Shown here piece after piece: positions 26,587-35,800 of a stretch of 64,000 nucleotides of DNA. Each line of letters begins with the position of its first letter. Within the stretch, counting starts at the first letter, position 1. A program made the translations under genes and the position numbers. The stretch comes from Rhizobacter sp. SG703 (GTDB taxonomy: Bacteria > Pseudomonadota > Gammaproteobacteria > Burkholderiales > Burkholderiaceae_C): contig NZ_JAAZQK010000014.1 of the NCBI RefSeq assembly GCF_012275445.1, forward strand, positions 1 to 64,000, given 5' to 3'. The notes under the pieces are model-generated. The model was not told the DNA's origin and made no database searches. It saw only the letters and a program-made list of their open reading frames with translations.

Positions 26587-28206
26587 ATGAACTTCGACTG
26601 GGCCAATCCTTATCCCACCATCCGCAGCCCGCTGATGGCCCGCAACGTCGTCGCGACCTCGCAGGCGCTGGCCTCGCAGGCCGGGCTGCGCATGCTGCTG
26701 AAGGGCGGCAACGCGGTCGATGCGGCGATTGCCGCCGCGGCGGCGCTGACCATCGTCGAGCCGGTGTCGAACGGCCTCGGCAGCGACAACTTCGCGATCC
26801 TGTGGGACGGCAAGGCGCTGCACGGGCTCAATTCATCGGGCGTGGCACCGGCCGCGTGGAACCCCGGCTACTTCCGCCGCAAGTACGGCGAAGCCAACGG
26901 CCACAAGCTGCCGATGCGCGGCTGGGATTCGGTGACCACGCCGGGCGCGGTGGCGGGCTGGGTGGCGCTGTCCGAGCGCTTCGGCAGGCTGCCGTTCGCC
27001 GACCTGCTGGAGCCGGCGATCGAACTGGCCGAGCGCGGCCACGGCGTGGGCCGCATCGTCGCCGACAAGTGGGGCCGCCAGGTGCCGGGCCTGAAGGACC
27101 AGCCCGGCTATGCCGAGGCCTTCATGCCGCGCGGTCGTGCCCCCGCACCGGGCGAGCGCTTCGTGTTCGCGACCGCCGGCGCGACGCTGCGGCAGATCGC
27201 GCTGACGAAGGGCGAGGCCTTCTACCGCGGCGAGATCGCCGAGAAGCTGGTCGTGCATGCGAAGGCGCATGGCGGCGCGATGGCGTTGTCGGACCTGGCG
27301 AACTTCCGGCCCGAATGGGTCACGCCGATCGCGAAGGACTTCGCCGGCCACACGCTGCACGAGATCCCGCCGAACGGTCAGGGCATCGCCGCGCTGATGG
27401 CGCTGGGCATGCTCGAGCGGCTGGACCTCGGGCGCCATGGCGTAGACAGCGTCGAATCGCAGCACCTGCAGATCGAGGCGATGAAGCTCGCGTTCGCCGA
27501 CACCTACCGCTGGGTCGCCGACGAACGCTCGATGACCGAGGTGACAGCCGCCGACCTGCTGAGCGACGGCTACCTGAGCGAGCGCGCGAAGCGGATCGAT
27601 CCGAAGCGCGCCGCCGACCCGGCGCACGGCACGCCACCGAAGGGCGGCACCATCTACCTGAGCGCCGCCGACGAGCGCGGCATGATGATCAGCTTCATCC
27701 AGTCGAACTACATGGGCTTCGGCAGCGGCATCGTGGTGCCGGGCACCGGCGTCAGCCTGCAGAACCGCGGCCACGGCTTCACGCTCGACGAATCGCACCC
27801 GAACGTGGTGGCGCCGGGCAAGCGGCCGTTCCACACCATCATCCCCGGCTTCCTGACGCGCGACGGCAAGCCGCAGATGAGCTTCGGCGTGATGGGCGGC
27901 AACATGCAGCCGCAAGGCCACCTGCAGACGCTCGTGCGCATGCTGGTGCACCGCCAGCAGCCGCAGGCGGCCTGCGATGCGCCGCGCTGGAAAGTGGGCA
28001 ACGGGCTGGCGGTGGATTTCGAATCGACGATGGCGCCGGCGCTGGTCGACGGGCTGAAGGCGCTCGGCCACCGCTTCGAGCCGACGCCCGACACCTACAT
28101 GGATTACGGCAGCGGGCAGTTCATCTGGAAGCTGAGCGACGACCTGGAGGACGGCTACGTCGCGGCGAGCGATTCGCGGCGCGACGGGCAGGCGGTGGGC
28201 TGCTGA
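26587..28206 (+). CDS. gamma-glutamyltransferase-family enzyme, cytoplasmic
   Basis: A 539-residue Ntn-hydrolase of the GGT family. The catalytic Thr that becomes the N-terminus of the small subunit is most likely T355 in TPPKGGTIYLSAADE, and GNAVDAAIAAAAALTIVEP near the N-terminus is conserved. There is no signal peptide (MNFDWANPYPTIRSP), unlike secreted GGTs, so it is the YwrD-like cytoplasmic kind. It is the last gene of the peptide importer operon: imported gamma-glutamyl compounds could be cleaved inside the cell. The start was chosen because the family N-terminus follows at once. Confidence 0.83.
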   Translation: MNFDWANPYPTIRSPLMARNVVATSQALASQAGLRMLLKGGNAVDAAIAAAAALTIVEPVSNGLGSDNFAILWDGKALHGLNSSGVAPAAWNPGYFRRKYGEANGHKLPMRGWDSVTTPGAVAGWVALSERFGRLPFADLLEPAIELAERGHGVGRIVADKWGRQVPGLKDQPGYAEAFMPRGRAPAPGERFVFATAGATLRQIALTKGEAFYRGEIAEKLVVHAKAHGGAMALSDLANFRPEWVTPIAKDFAGHTLHEIPPNGQGIAALMALGMLERLDLGRHGVDSVESQHLQIEAMKLAFADTYRWVADERSMTEVTAADLLSDGYLSERAKRIDPKRAADPAHGTPPKGGTIYLSAADERGMMISFIQSNYMGFGSGIVVPGTGVSLQNRGHGFTLDESHPNVVAPGKRPFHTIIPGFLTRDGKPQMSFGVMGGNMQPQGHLQTLVRMLVHRQQPQAACDAPRWKVGNGLAVDFESTMAPALVDGLKALGHRFEPTPDTYMDYGSGQFIWKLSDDLEDGYVAASDSRRDGQAVGC

Positions 28207-28228
28207 ACGGGATCAACCCCTCAGCCCC

Positions 28229-28972
28229 TCACCCCTTCAGCCACGCGATCAGCTCCTCGTCGATCAGCTGCGCATTCAGCTCCTCGTCCGACTGCCCGAC
28301 GAACTGCCGCAGGTTGTGGATCGCCTTGAAGCCGGTGTTGCCGAACTGGTCGCCGATGCGCTCGAGGAACGGAAAGCTCGAACCCTGGTTCGAGATGCCG
28401 AGGAACAGGAAATAGACCTGGTCCTGGCGCTGCTCCGATTCGCGCAGCACGCGCAGCGTGCGCTCCTTGTCGGTGTTGTCGCCGTCGGTCGCGACGATCA
28501 CCAGCGAGCGCTTCTTCGCCACCGGGATCACCTCGTCCTTCTGCCCCATCAGCCGGCCGAAGAAGCCGGCCTTCTTCTCGATCGGGCCGGCCCAGCCGAA
28601 GTGCTTCAGCATGCGCTCCAGCAGGTGCGAGTAGTCGGTGCCGCCGTTCCAGCCGGGCACCTTCGCGATGATGTTCTTCGCGACGTAGCCGTCATGGTTG
28701 CCCGCATCGACCGCGCCCACCTCGTGCACGCCGGCCGCGCCGGACGAGAAGGTGAAGACCTCGACCTTCTTGTCGGGGTCGAAGGCCAGGCCCCACGGCA
28801 CCAGCCGCGTCAGCAGCCGGTCGGTGATGCCGGCGCGGTGCTCGTCCTCGAACGAGCCGGAGACGTCCAGCCCGAAGCCGACCTCCAGCGCCGGGGGCTT
28901 GGCGATGCCGGCCTTCTCCAGGCTCAGCACCAGGGTGCGGGCAGACTTCTCGAGGTTCAGGGTCAGGGCCAT
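28229..28972 (-). CDS. VWA-domain protein of the Ter stress operon
   Basis: A 247-residue protein made almost wholly of a von Willebrand A domain with an intact metal-ion-dependent adhesion site: D36-x-S38-x-S40 in GLDVSGSF, Thr in NGGTDYSH and Asp in IVATDGDNTD. This type (TerF-like) occurs in tellurite/Ter operons, where it is thought to scaffold TerD-family proteins at the membrane. Start and stop overlap: its ATG overlaps the stop of the upstream unknown gene. It is the last of four genes transcribed leftward. Convergent with the ggt-like gene. Confidence 0.83.
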   Translation of the reverse strand: MALTLNLEKSARTLVLSLEKAGIAKPPALEVGFGLDVSGSFEDEHRAGITDRLLTRLVPWGLAFDPDKKVEVFTFSSGAAGVHEVGAVDAGNHDGYVAKNIIAKVPGWNGGTDYSHLLERMLKHFGWAGPIEKKAGFFGRLMGQKDEVIPVAKKRSLVIVATDGDNTDKERTLRVLRESEQRQDQVYFLFLGISNQGSSFPFLERIGDQFGNTGFKAIHNLRQFVGQSDEELNAQLIDEELIAWLKG

Positions 28973-29910
28973 CAGAGCGCTCGCTTCAGGGTTTGCAGGA
29001 TGTCGGTGAGTTTCTCGGCCGCCAGGAAACGCTGCGTCTCGCTCGGGCGCGAGGCCAGGCGGGCCAGTTGGGCGTGGACCGCGGGCAGCTTCAGCAGCAC
29101 GCCGTCCTGCACCCAGGTCATCAGTTCTTGCAGGTGGCCGGCGTCCTGCTCCAGGTGCAGGCGGTGCTCGTGCAGCATCGCCTGCGATCCGGTCAGCGAC
29201 GTGAGCCGCGCGAGCAGCAGGCTGCCCGCTTCCGGGCCGACCTGGTCCAGCAGGTACTCGGCGGCCAGCGCGCTGGCTTCGAGCCGCTGCGCGCAGGCCT
29301 GCACCGGCTGCTTCAGCTGGCCGAGCGCCTGCAGCTGACCGGACAGCGCGGCCTGCGACGCGCCGAGCAGCGATTCGAGCTGCACGACCTCGGCCTCGTG
29401 CCCGGCCCACACCGCGGCGGCCGGCCGGCGGAAGAAGCCGCCATCGAGCGCTTCCAGCACGTCCGTCAACAACTCCTGCAGCCGGCGCAGGTGCTGCGGC
29501 ACGCTGCGCGTCGTGGCCTCTTGCGCCACCTGCAGGCGCTGGCGGATCAGCGCCGCAAGCTCTTCCTGCTCGGGCATGCCGAAGCGCAGCCAGCCGGCGG
29601 CGTCGAGGCTTTCCACGTGCACGCCGGCCAGCACGCCTTGCGTGCGCTGCAGCGCCGCGGCGTCGGCCTGCGGGAAGCGGCGTGCCAGTTCGGGCAGCGT
29701 CACCTCGACCGGCTTGCGTCGCACGCCGGGCAGCGCGGATGCGGTGAACGACGGGGCTGGCGCGACGACGACGGGCGGCGTCGACGGCATCGCGGTGGCC
29801 GGCAGCGTCGATCCCGGCAGCACCGTCGGCCTGGCGCCTGCCGCGGGCCCCGGCGCCGTCTCCGGCGTGGGCGGGCGGGCGCCGCCGATCACGGTGACCT
29901 TGATGCTCAT
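28972..29910 (-). CDS. unknown helical protein of the Ter operon
   Basis: A 312-residue protein with a disordered N-terminal 70 residues (Pro/Ala/Thr-rich) and a long alpha-helical remainder rich in Leu/Gln/Glu, probably coiled coil (EELAALIRQRLQVAQEATTRS; LQELLTDVLEALDGGF; ALSGQLQALGQLKQ). No membrane segment or catalytic motif. Its gene lies between the TerD and VWA genes with a four-base overlap to the latter, so it probably works with them. The family is not one I recognise. Confidence 0.65.
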   Translation of the reverse strand: MSIKVTVIGGARPPTPETAPGPAAGARPTVLPGSTLPATAMPSTPPVVVAPAPSFTASALPGVRRKPVEVTLPELARRFPQADAAALQRTQGVLAGVHVESLDAAGWLRFGMPEQEELAALIRQRLQVAQEATTRSVPQHLRRLQELLTDVLEALDGGFFRRPAAAVWAGHEAEVVQLESLLGASQAALSGQLQALGQLKQPVQACAQRLEASALAAEYLLDQVGPEAGSLLLARLTSLTGSQAMLHEHRLHLEQDAGHLQELMTWVQDGVLLKLPAVHAQLARLASRPSETQRFLAAEKLTDILQTLKRAL

Positions 29911-29944
29911 GTGCTGCGCCGGCCGCGGACCCTCGCGCGGGCCA

Positions 29945-30586
29945 TCAGGAGAAGTGGCCCAGCACCTGGTTGAAGTCGCTGTTGAAGCCGACTCCGACGC
30001 CGACGAAGGACGAGCCCGACGCCTCGACCATGATCGAGCCCATCTGCACGCCGACGAACTCGCCGAACTGGTCCGACAGGCTGACGTTCAGCAGCTCCTT
30101 GCCGAGCGCGTTCTCGACGATCACGCGCGCGTTCTTCACGCTGCGGAACGCGCGGCCGGAGCCTTGCGGATGGATCATCGCGACCAGCGGGATCTCGATG
30201 ACGCCGGCCGCCGGCGGAGCCAGGCGGTCGGGCTGGATCGACACCCATTCGTCGTCGCCGGCGGCCAGGCCGTCGGTCGCGTCGGGGCTGTGCACCAGCG
30301 CGCCGCCATGCACCGAGAAGGTCTTGTCGGCATGCAGCGGCAGCGTGCCGGTGGCCTGGCCGCGGATGGTGCGCTGCACGTTGTAGGTCGACAGGATGTC
30401 GCCGAAGTCGGACACCTTGGCGCCGCTGCCGGTGTTCACCGCGACCAGCGCGTGCAGGTCGATGTCGGTGTCGCCGTCCCAGGCCAGCCGCACGCGGAAA
30501 CGCTCGCCCTTGTCGAGCGACAGCGACAGCTTCGGGGCGGCATCGCCGGGCTTGGTCAGGTTCAGCTTGAGCGAAGGCGTGGACAT
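29945..30586 (-). CDS. TerD-domain protein
   Basis: A 213-residue protein of the TerD fold (two Ca2+-binding beta sandwiches). The diagnostic strand and acidic loop are in LAWDGDTDIDLHALVAV and later DDEWVSIQPDRL and IHPQGSGRAFRSVKNARVIV. TerD proteins bind calcium and are needed for resistance to tellurite, phage and some stress agents. The N-terminal 30 residues repeat the LKLNLTK/LSLSLDKGE pattern usual in the family. It lies 13 bases after the TelA gene and 34 bases before the unknown helical gene. Confidence 0.85.
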   Translation of the reverse strand: MSTPSLKLNLTKPGDAAPKLSLSLDKGERFRVRLAWDGDTDIDLHALVAVNTGSGAKVSDFGDILSTYNVQRTIRGQATGTLPLHADKTFSVHGGALVHSPDATDGLAAGDDEWVSIQPDRLAPPAAGVIEIPLVAMIHPQGSGRAFRSVKNARVIVENALGKELLNVSLSDQFGEFVGVQMGSIMVEASGSSFVGVGVGFNSDFNQVLGHFS

Positions 30587-30599
30587 GGCGGGGTGTCTC

Positions 30600-31808
30600 T
30601 CAGCGGGTGGAGGTGTAGGACTGGGCGGCGACGGTGGCGGCGGGGTTCAGGCCCTTGCCGAGGGTCAGCATGTCTTCGCGGGCCTGCGCCATCAGCGCGC
30701 GGGCTTCGTCGAACTTGCGCTGGTTGGTGTCGCGCGCGGCGTCGACCAGCGCGACCAGGCTCTGCGTGTCGGCCACCACCGATTGCAGTTGCTGCGCCTG
30801 CGCCAGGCGGTTGTCGCCCGGCGCGGTGGCGGCGGTCTCGACGACGTCCTTCATCAGCATGCCGCGCACCTTGTTCAGGTTGCTGTCGAGGTCGGCGCCC
30901 TGCTGGGCCAGGCGCTGCAGGTCCTGCACCATGCGCGCGCCGTGGATGGTCAGCAGCGTCATCTTGATGCTCGCGAAGCGCGAGGCCATCGTCGTCGCCA
31001 GTTCCTGCAGCGTCGCGACGCCGGCGTTCTGCAGCTGGCGGATCACCAGCTGGTCGGCCGGCAGCTTGGTCAGCGTGCCTTCGACGGCCAGCGCGCGCGA
31101 TTCGAGCGACTGCAGCTTGTCGCGCACGTCGTGGCGGCGCTGCGGGTCGGCGGCCAGCTCGGGCTCCATCGCCGCAACCTCGGCACGCGCCTTCGCCAGC
31201 ACGCTGTTCAGGAAGGCCGCGTCCTCGGCGAACGCGACGAAGCTCTTGCGGTACTCGGCCTTCACGGTGTCGAGGTGGCGCAGCTCTTCGTTCAGGCGCG
31301 TCATCTCGGCGCGCAGCTTGGTTTCCATGCCGCCGATCAGTTCGGACAGCGCCTTCGAGCGGCCCGACGCGACGCGCGCTGCTTCTTCATAGGCGCGATT
31401 GGCGGCCTGGCGCAGCGACTTCGGGTTGAAGAGGCCGAGAATGCGCGCCAGCAGCGACGGGCGCGCGTTCAGGATGCGGTTCGCCAGCTCGGGCAGGTTC
31501 TCATCCTGCACCTGCTGGTTCAGCGACGCGACCAGCGTGAACAGCTGCGGCGAGCTGCTCTTGTCGATGCGTGACAGGAACCCGTCGAGCGTGCGGTTCA
31601 GCGCCAGTTCGGGCTCGAGGCCGAGCGATGCGATGTCGTGCTGCGAGATGTCGCCGAACCGGAAGGCATCGACCCGGGCCAGCAGGCTGTCCTGCTGCTG
31701 CGGCGACAAGGCCAGCGGGAAGTTCTGCGGCAGGCTCAGCGTCGAGGACGACTGCGGTGTCGACGGCGAGGAGGGCGCCGTGGCCACGATGGCGTTGGGG
31801 TCGGTCAT
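30600..31808 (-). CDS. TelA/toxic anion resistance protein
   Basis: A 402-residue cytoplasmic protein with long helices, matching the TelA/KlaA family (toxic anion resistance). The family core is visible as SGRSKALSELIGGMETKLRAEM, YRKSFVAFAEDAAFLNSVLA and AQAREDMLTLGKGLNP. It is the first gene of a leftward four-gene operon with TerD, an unknown and a VWA protein. Exact role is unclear; family members work with TerD in envelope or metal stress. The start MTDPNAIV was preferred over two upstream Met codons because GAGA precedes it. Confidence 0.82.
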   Translation of the reverse strand: MTDPNAIVATAPSSPSTPQSSSTLSLPQNFPLALSPQQQDSLLARVDAFRFGDISQHDIASLGLEPELALNRTLDGFLSRIDKSSSPQLFTLVASLNQQVQDENLPELANRILNARPSLLARILGLFNPKSLRQAANRAYEEAARVASGRSKALSELIGGMETKLRAEMTRLNEELRHLDTVKAEYRKSFVAFAEDAAFLNSVLAKARAEVAAMEPELAADPQRRHDVRDKLQSLESRALAVEGTLTKLPADQLVIRQLQNAGVATLQELATTMASRFASIKMTLLTIHGARMVQDLQRLAQQGADLDSNLNKVRGMLMKDVVETAATAPGDNRLAQAQQLQSVVADTQSLVALVDAARDTNQRKFDEARALMAQAREDMLTLGKGLNPAATVAAQSYTSTR

Positions 31809-31996
31809 GGTGCGCATTCTCATACAACCGGCCCGGCGCGGGCCGCGTGCGGTGGGTCAGGGCCCTTTCGGGCGAGTCGCCGATCCGACGGCGCGTAGGC
31901 GCGTCCCTACGGTCGAAGCCACCGTTCTCCGATGGCCTCGATCTGCCGAGGTCGCACGATGCAAGCCTGTTCGTGACGTGCCTGAAAGGAGTTCCC

Positions 31997-32398
31997 ATGC
32001 CGACGCCGCAGAAGACCCTCATCGACCTGGAGAAGAAGTTCTGGCAGTCGATGGTCAACCAGGACACCGACACCGCACTGGAGATGCTGAGCGAACCGTC
32101 GTTGATGGTCAGCGCGCAAGGTGCGATGAGTTTCGACCATGCGTCCTACCGCAAGATGGCGGAGCAGGGAAAGATGATCGTGACCTCGTTCGAGCTGAGC
32201 GACGTGGCGGTGGTGTTCCCGAACGACGCGACCGCGATCGTGACCTACCACGTCAAGCAGAGCGTCGCCCCGCGCGGCGAAAGCAAGGCCACGCAGCAGG
32301 AGATGAACGACAGCTCGACCTGGGTGAAGAACGGCAAGGGCTGGCAGTGCGTGATGCACACCGAGACGCCGGCCGAGGCCGCGCCGACGAAGCACTAG
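31997..32398 (+). CDS. SnoaL/DUF4440-like protein
   Basis: A 133-residue NTF2-fold protein with EKKFWQSMVNQDTDTALEMLSEPSLMVSAQG near its start and FELSDVAVVFPNDATAIVTYHVK and STWVKNGKGWQCVMHTETP later, the pattern of DUF4440/SnoaL-like small domains. These bind diverse small ligands or act as ketosteroid isomerase-like enzymes; no catalytic residue is clear. AAGGAG lies six bases before the ATG. It is divergent from the TelA operon and followed by a glutaredoxin gene. Confidence 0.75.
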   Translation: MPTPQKTLIDLEKKFWQSMVNQDTDTALEMLSEPSLMVSAQGAMSFDHASYRKMAEQGKMIVTSFELSDVAVVFPNDATAIVTYHVKQSVAPRGESKATQQEMNDSSTWVKNGKGWQCVMHTETPAEAAPTKH

Positions 32399-32479
32399 GC
32401 GACGCGGGGAAGCACCCCGGCTGCGCAGCCATCGCTGAAATTGGCTACGCTGTCGGGCCTTTTGCACGAGCCCCGTTCC

Positions 32480-32722
32480 ATGAACCTGAACATCGTCGTC
32501 TATTCGAAATCGGCCTGCCCGCAATGCGACTCGGCCAAGATGCTGCTCACCTCCCGCTCCCTCCCTTACGAGGAGATCCGCATCGACGACGAGGCCGAGC
32601 GCCTGGCGTTCTTCGAGAGATGCGGCCCGTCGGTGCGGCAGATGCCGCAGGTCTTCATCAACGACCAGCGGGTCGGCGGGCTGGCGGGGCTGCAGGCGGC
32701 GCTGGCGCAGCTCGGGCGCTGA
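32480..32722 (+). CDS. glutaredoxin
   Basis: An 80-residue glutaredoxin with the thioredoxin fold. The dithiol active site is SACPQCDSAK, the cis-Pro motif is VRQMPQVFINDQRVGGLAGL, and the length is that of a minimal class I glutaredoxin. It reduces protein or glutathione mixed disulfides using glutathione. The start MNLNIVVYSK was chosen because the beta-strand begins immediately; a longer frame has no domain support. It is followed by two hairpins separating it from the convergent di-heme protein gene. Confidence 0.88.
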   Translation: MNLNIVVYSKSACPQCDSAKMLLTSRSLPYEEIRIDDEAERLAFFERCGPSVRQMPQVFINDQRVGGLAGLQAALAQLGR

Positions 32723-32753
32723 GCGTCATCGATCTTCCGCCGCTGCAATGAAA

Positions 32754-32777
32754 ACCGCCGCCTCGAAGGGCGGCGGT
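32754..32777. terminator. bidirectional hairpin after glutaredoxin gene
   Basis: ACCGCCGCC and GGCGGCGGT form a 9-bp GC-rich stem with a six-base loop, preceded by AAAA, which on the minus strand reads as a short T-run. It lies between the ends of two convergent genes and can serve both. Confidence 0.65.
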
Positions 32778-32789
32778 CTGCTTGCGGTG

Positions 32790-32808
32790 CCGGGCCGGGA
32801 AGGCCCGG
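32790..32808. terminator. second hairpin between convergent genes
   Basis: CCGGGCC and GGCCCGG form a perfect 7-bp stem around a five-base loop, eight bases before the stop codon end of the di-heme gene. No T-run follows; it probably supports the neighbouring hairpin. Confidence 0.5.
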
Positions 32809-32816
32809 TGCAGGCG

Positions 32817-35800
32817 TTACAGCGATCCGAGGAAGGCCAGGACGGCGTCGCGGTCGGCCTTGCTCAGCGCCGCGAAGCGATCGCGGCTGGCCGCGCCTTC
32901 GCCACCGTGCCACATGATGGCTTCGGTCAGGTTGCGGGCGCGGCTGTCGTGCAGGTAGCCGACCTTGATGGTCTTGCCCGCCACCAGCTCGGTGTAGCCG
33001 ATGCCCCACAGCGGCGAGGTGCGCCACATGTTGCCGGTGGCCAGGCCTTCGGTCAGGCCGTCGCCCAGGTCGGCGCCCATGTCATGCAACAGCATGTCGG
33101 TGTAGGGCTTGATCTTCTGGTCGCGCACTTCCTGGAACTCGCTGGTGGAGCCGGTCGTCATGGACTGCACGTGGCAGCTCTGGCACTTGAGCGTGTTGAA
33201 CACCGTCTCGCCGGCGGCGATCTTGTTGACGTCCGGGTTCAGCGCGGCCAGCGGCGTCACACCCTTCGGGTAGCCGCTCGCCACGCTGCGTTGCGCCGGC
33301 ACGGCCAGCAGGGCCACGTAGCGTTCCAGCAGCTTCAGGGCGTCTTCCGTCAGGCCGGTGTCGGTGCGGTTCGCAGTGGTGCACTTCGCCGGACCGAACA
33401 GGCAGTCGCGGTTCGGGTAGACCGGCGAGGTGACCGACATGTCGAGCAGCGCGGCCGCCGAAGCCTGGTGGCGCAGACTGACCTTCGAGGCCTTCCAGCC
33501 GTAGCGACCCAGGCGCACCTTGCCGGTTTCCGGGTCGTACGCGAAGTTCGCGACGCCCTTGACGCCGTCGGAATCCGGGGCGGACTTGGCACGCGCAATG
33601 ATGTCGGCATCCGGGATCGCCTCGAGCAGCCCCATGCCGATCACCGGCTGCGCGCTGCGCACCGAGTACACCGCCGGCGTCGGGCCGTCGAAGGCCACCA
33701 CCGGCTTGCTCAGTTCCACCGAGGTGCCGTCGGCCAGCTTCACCGTCTTCAGCTCGAAGCCGGACACGTGCACCGCCGTGCCCCAGTCGCGACGCACGCC
33801 GTCGGTCGACGCCTTGGCGTTCATCTGCGCGCCCAGGCCGTACATCGGGTGCGGCAGCTGCTGGCCGTTCGCATCGACGGCGGCCGTGCGCACCGCCATC
33901 GTGTCGATCTTCTGGTTGACGACGGTCGGGGCCAGGCTGCGGCCGTTGTTGACGTGGCAGCCGAAGCAGGTCGACTGGTTGAACATCGGCCCTTGCAGGC
34001 CCACCGCGGCCAGGTTGCGGTCGTTGCCGTTCTCGGTGTGGTCGCCGGTCTGCATGCTGGTGTGGAACCAGCGGCGGCCTTCCACGAAGCGCTGCATGTT
34101 CTGCATGCCGATGTTGTTGTGCGGCTGCTGGAACACGAAGTTCGAGTTGTCGGCGTAGTCGTACGAGACCGAACCGAGGCCGCCCTGCAAGGTCGCGGAA
34201 GGCAGCGGCGTGTTGTTCAGGCGCGGTTGCGCACCGTAGTACGGACGCAGGCCGGCACCGACCACGTAGCTCAGCTCGTTGGTGTAGTAGCGATGGCCGT
34301 CGCTGGTGCCCAGGCCCTTCATGATCTCGGTCGTCGAGAAGAACGACGGCGTGAACTCCACCACGTCACCCGCCTTCAACGAGCGCGCCGGGACGGTCTT
34401 GGTGGCCACCGGGGTGGCGGTCGTCGTCTTGTCGGTGGCCGGGTCGAAGGTCACCGCGTAGTCGTAGAACTGCGTGGCGCCGGGCACGTCGGCGCTGCGG
34501 ACCAGCACGCCGTTGGCGTTGGTCGAGAGCGCGGAATGGCCGGGGAAGGTGTCGAACACCACGCTGCAGCCGTCGTTGGCGCCGATCACGCCGTTGTAGC
34601 CGCTGGTCGGGCTGGCGAGCGCGTTCTGCGGCGGCTTCGGCACCACCGGGCACGAGGCCTTGTTGACGAAGCCGTCGGTGTATTTCGTGTCGTCCAGCAG
34701 GTCGCCCGGGCTCATCCAGCCGAAGCCGGTGGTGTTGGGATTGTCGAATCCGCGGACGAAGGAGTGGCCGCCGCCGAACTGCGGCTGCTGGAAGTACTGG
34801 TTGACGATGATCTTCGGCTTGGTGACGCCGCTCACCTTGCTGTTGTCGATGAACTCGACACCCCAGGTGCGGAAGGCGAAGTAGTTGGCCACGAAGTTCA
34901 GGTGCGCGCCGGGCCCCTTGTCGACCGGGTTGCCGGCCGCATCGACGGTCTCGTTCGCGCCGAAGCCGGCTTCGTTCCAGTCCTCGCCGCGCTCGCGTGC
35001 GTGACGCGAGCGTCCGACGAAGCCGACGCGGGTCACCAGCGTGCCGTCGGGCAGCGTGAACTGGATGGTGTCGATCGGCGGCTGCTGGGCCGCCGGCGGG
35101 ATCAGGTTGCTGCCGTCGGCCGGGTGCGGGATCACCGAGGCCGTGACCGCCGAGCCCAGCGTGTTGTCGCTGCCCGGCGACTTGAAGCTCGCCTCGATGA
35201 TCGAGTAGCCGTAGCCGGTGGCGCGCTTGACGCCGCTGATGCGCACGTAGCGGACGTTGGCGTTCAGGTTGTAGAACTCTTCGGTGCCGCCCTTGCCGTC
35301 GGCGACGTAGCGCAGCTGGTACCAGGTCGCGCCATCGTCGGAGACGAGGATGGCGTACTCCTTCGCGTATGCGGCTTCCCACACCAGCTTCAGGTAGCCG
35401 AGCTGGGTCTTGGCGCCGAAGTCGAACTGGATCCAGTTGTCGTCGCTCTGCGAGCTTTCCCAGCGGCTGTCCTGCGTGGCCTTGCCGTCGATCGCCTTGT
35501 CGGCGGTGTTGCCGCCGTTGGCGCTCGAGGCGGTGGCCTTGGCCGGTGCGACGGCGACGCCGGGCTTGCTCATGTCGACGCCGGCCGGCAGTTGCTGCGC
35601 GGGCGTCGGCGCCGGCGCGGCGGGCGCGCCGCCGGACGGAATCGACGGGGGCGTCGGAGCCGGCGGGTTTTCCTGATTCGGCGGATTCGGATCGCTGGCC
35701 GGAGGCTGGGCGGGCGGCTCGGCCGGCGAATTCGGCGACGGCGCGCCGACCGGGCTCGAGCCCGAGGCTGAATCCGCATCCTTGCCGCCGCACCCGCTGA

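Noticed and set aside
32748-35771. Long plus-strand open frame opposite the di-heme lipoprotein gene
   Set aside because: Composition is His/Val/Arg-biased mirror sequence, no motif, no ribosome-binding site; the minus-strand protein has heme motifs and a signal peptide.
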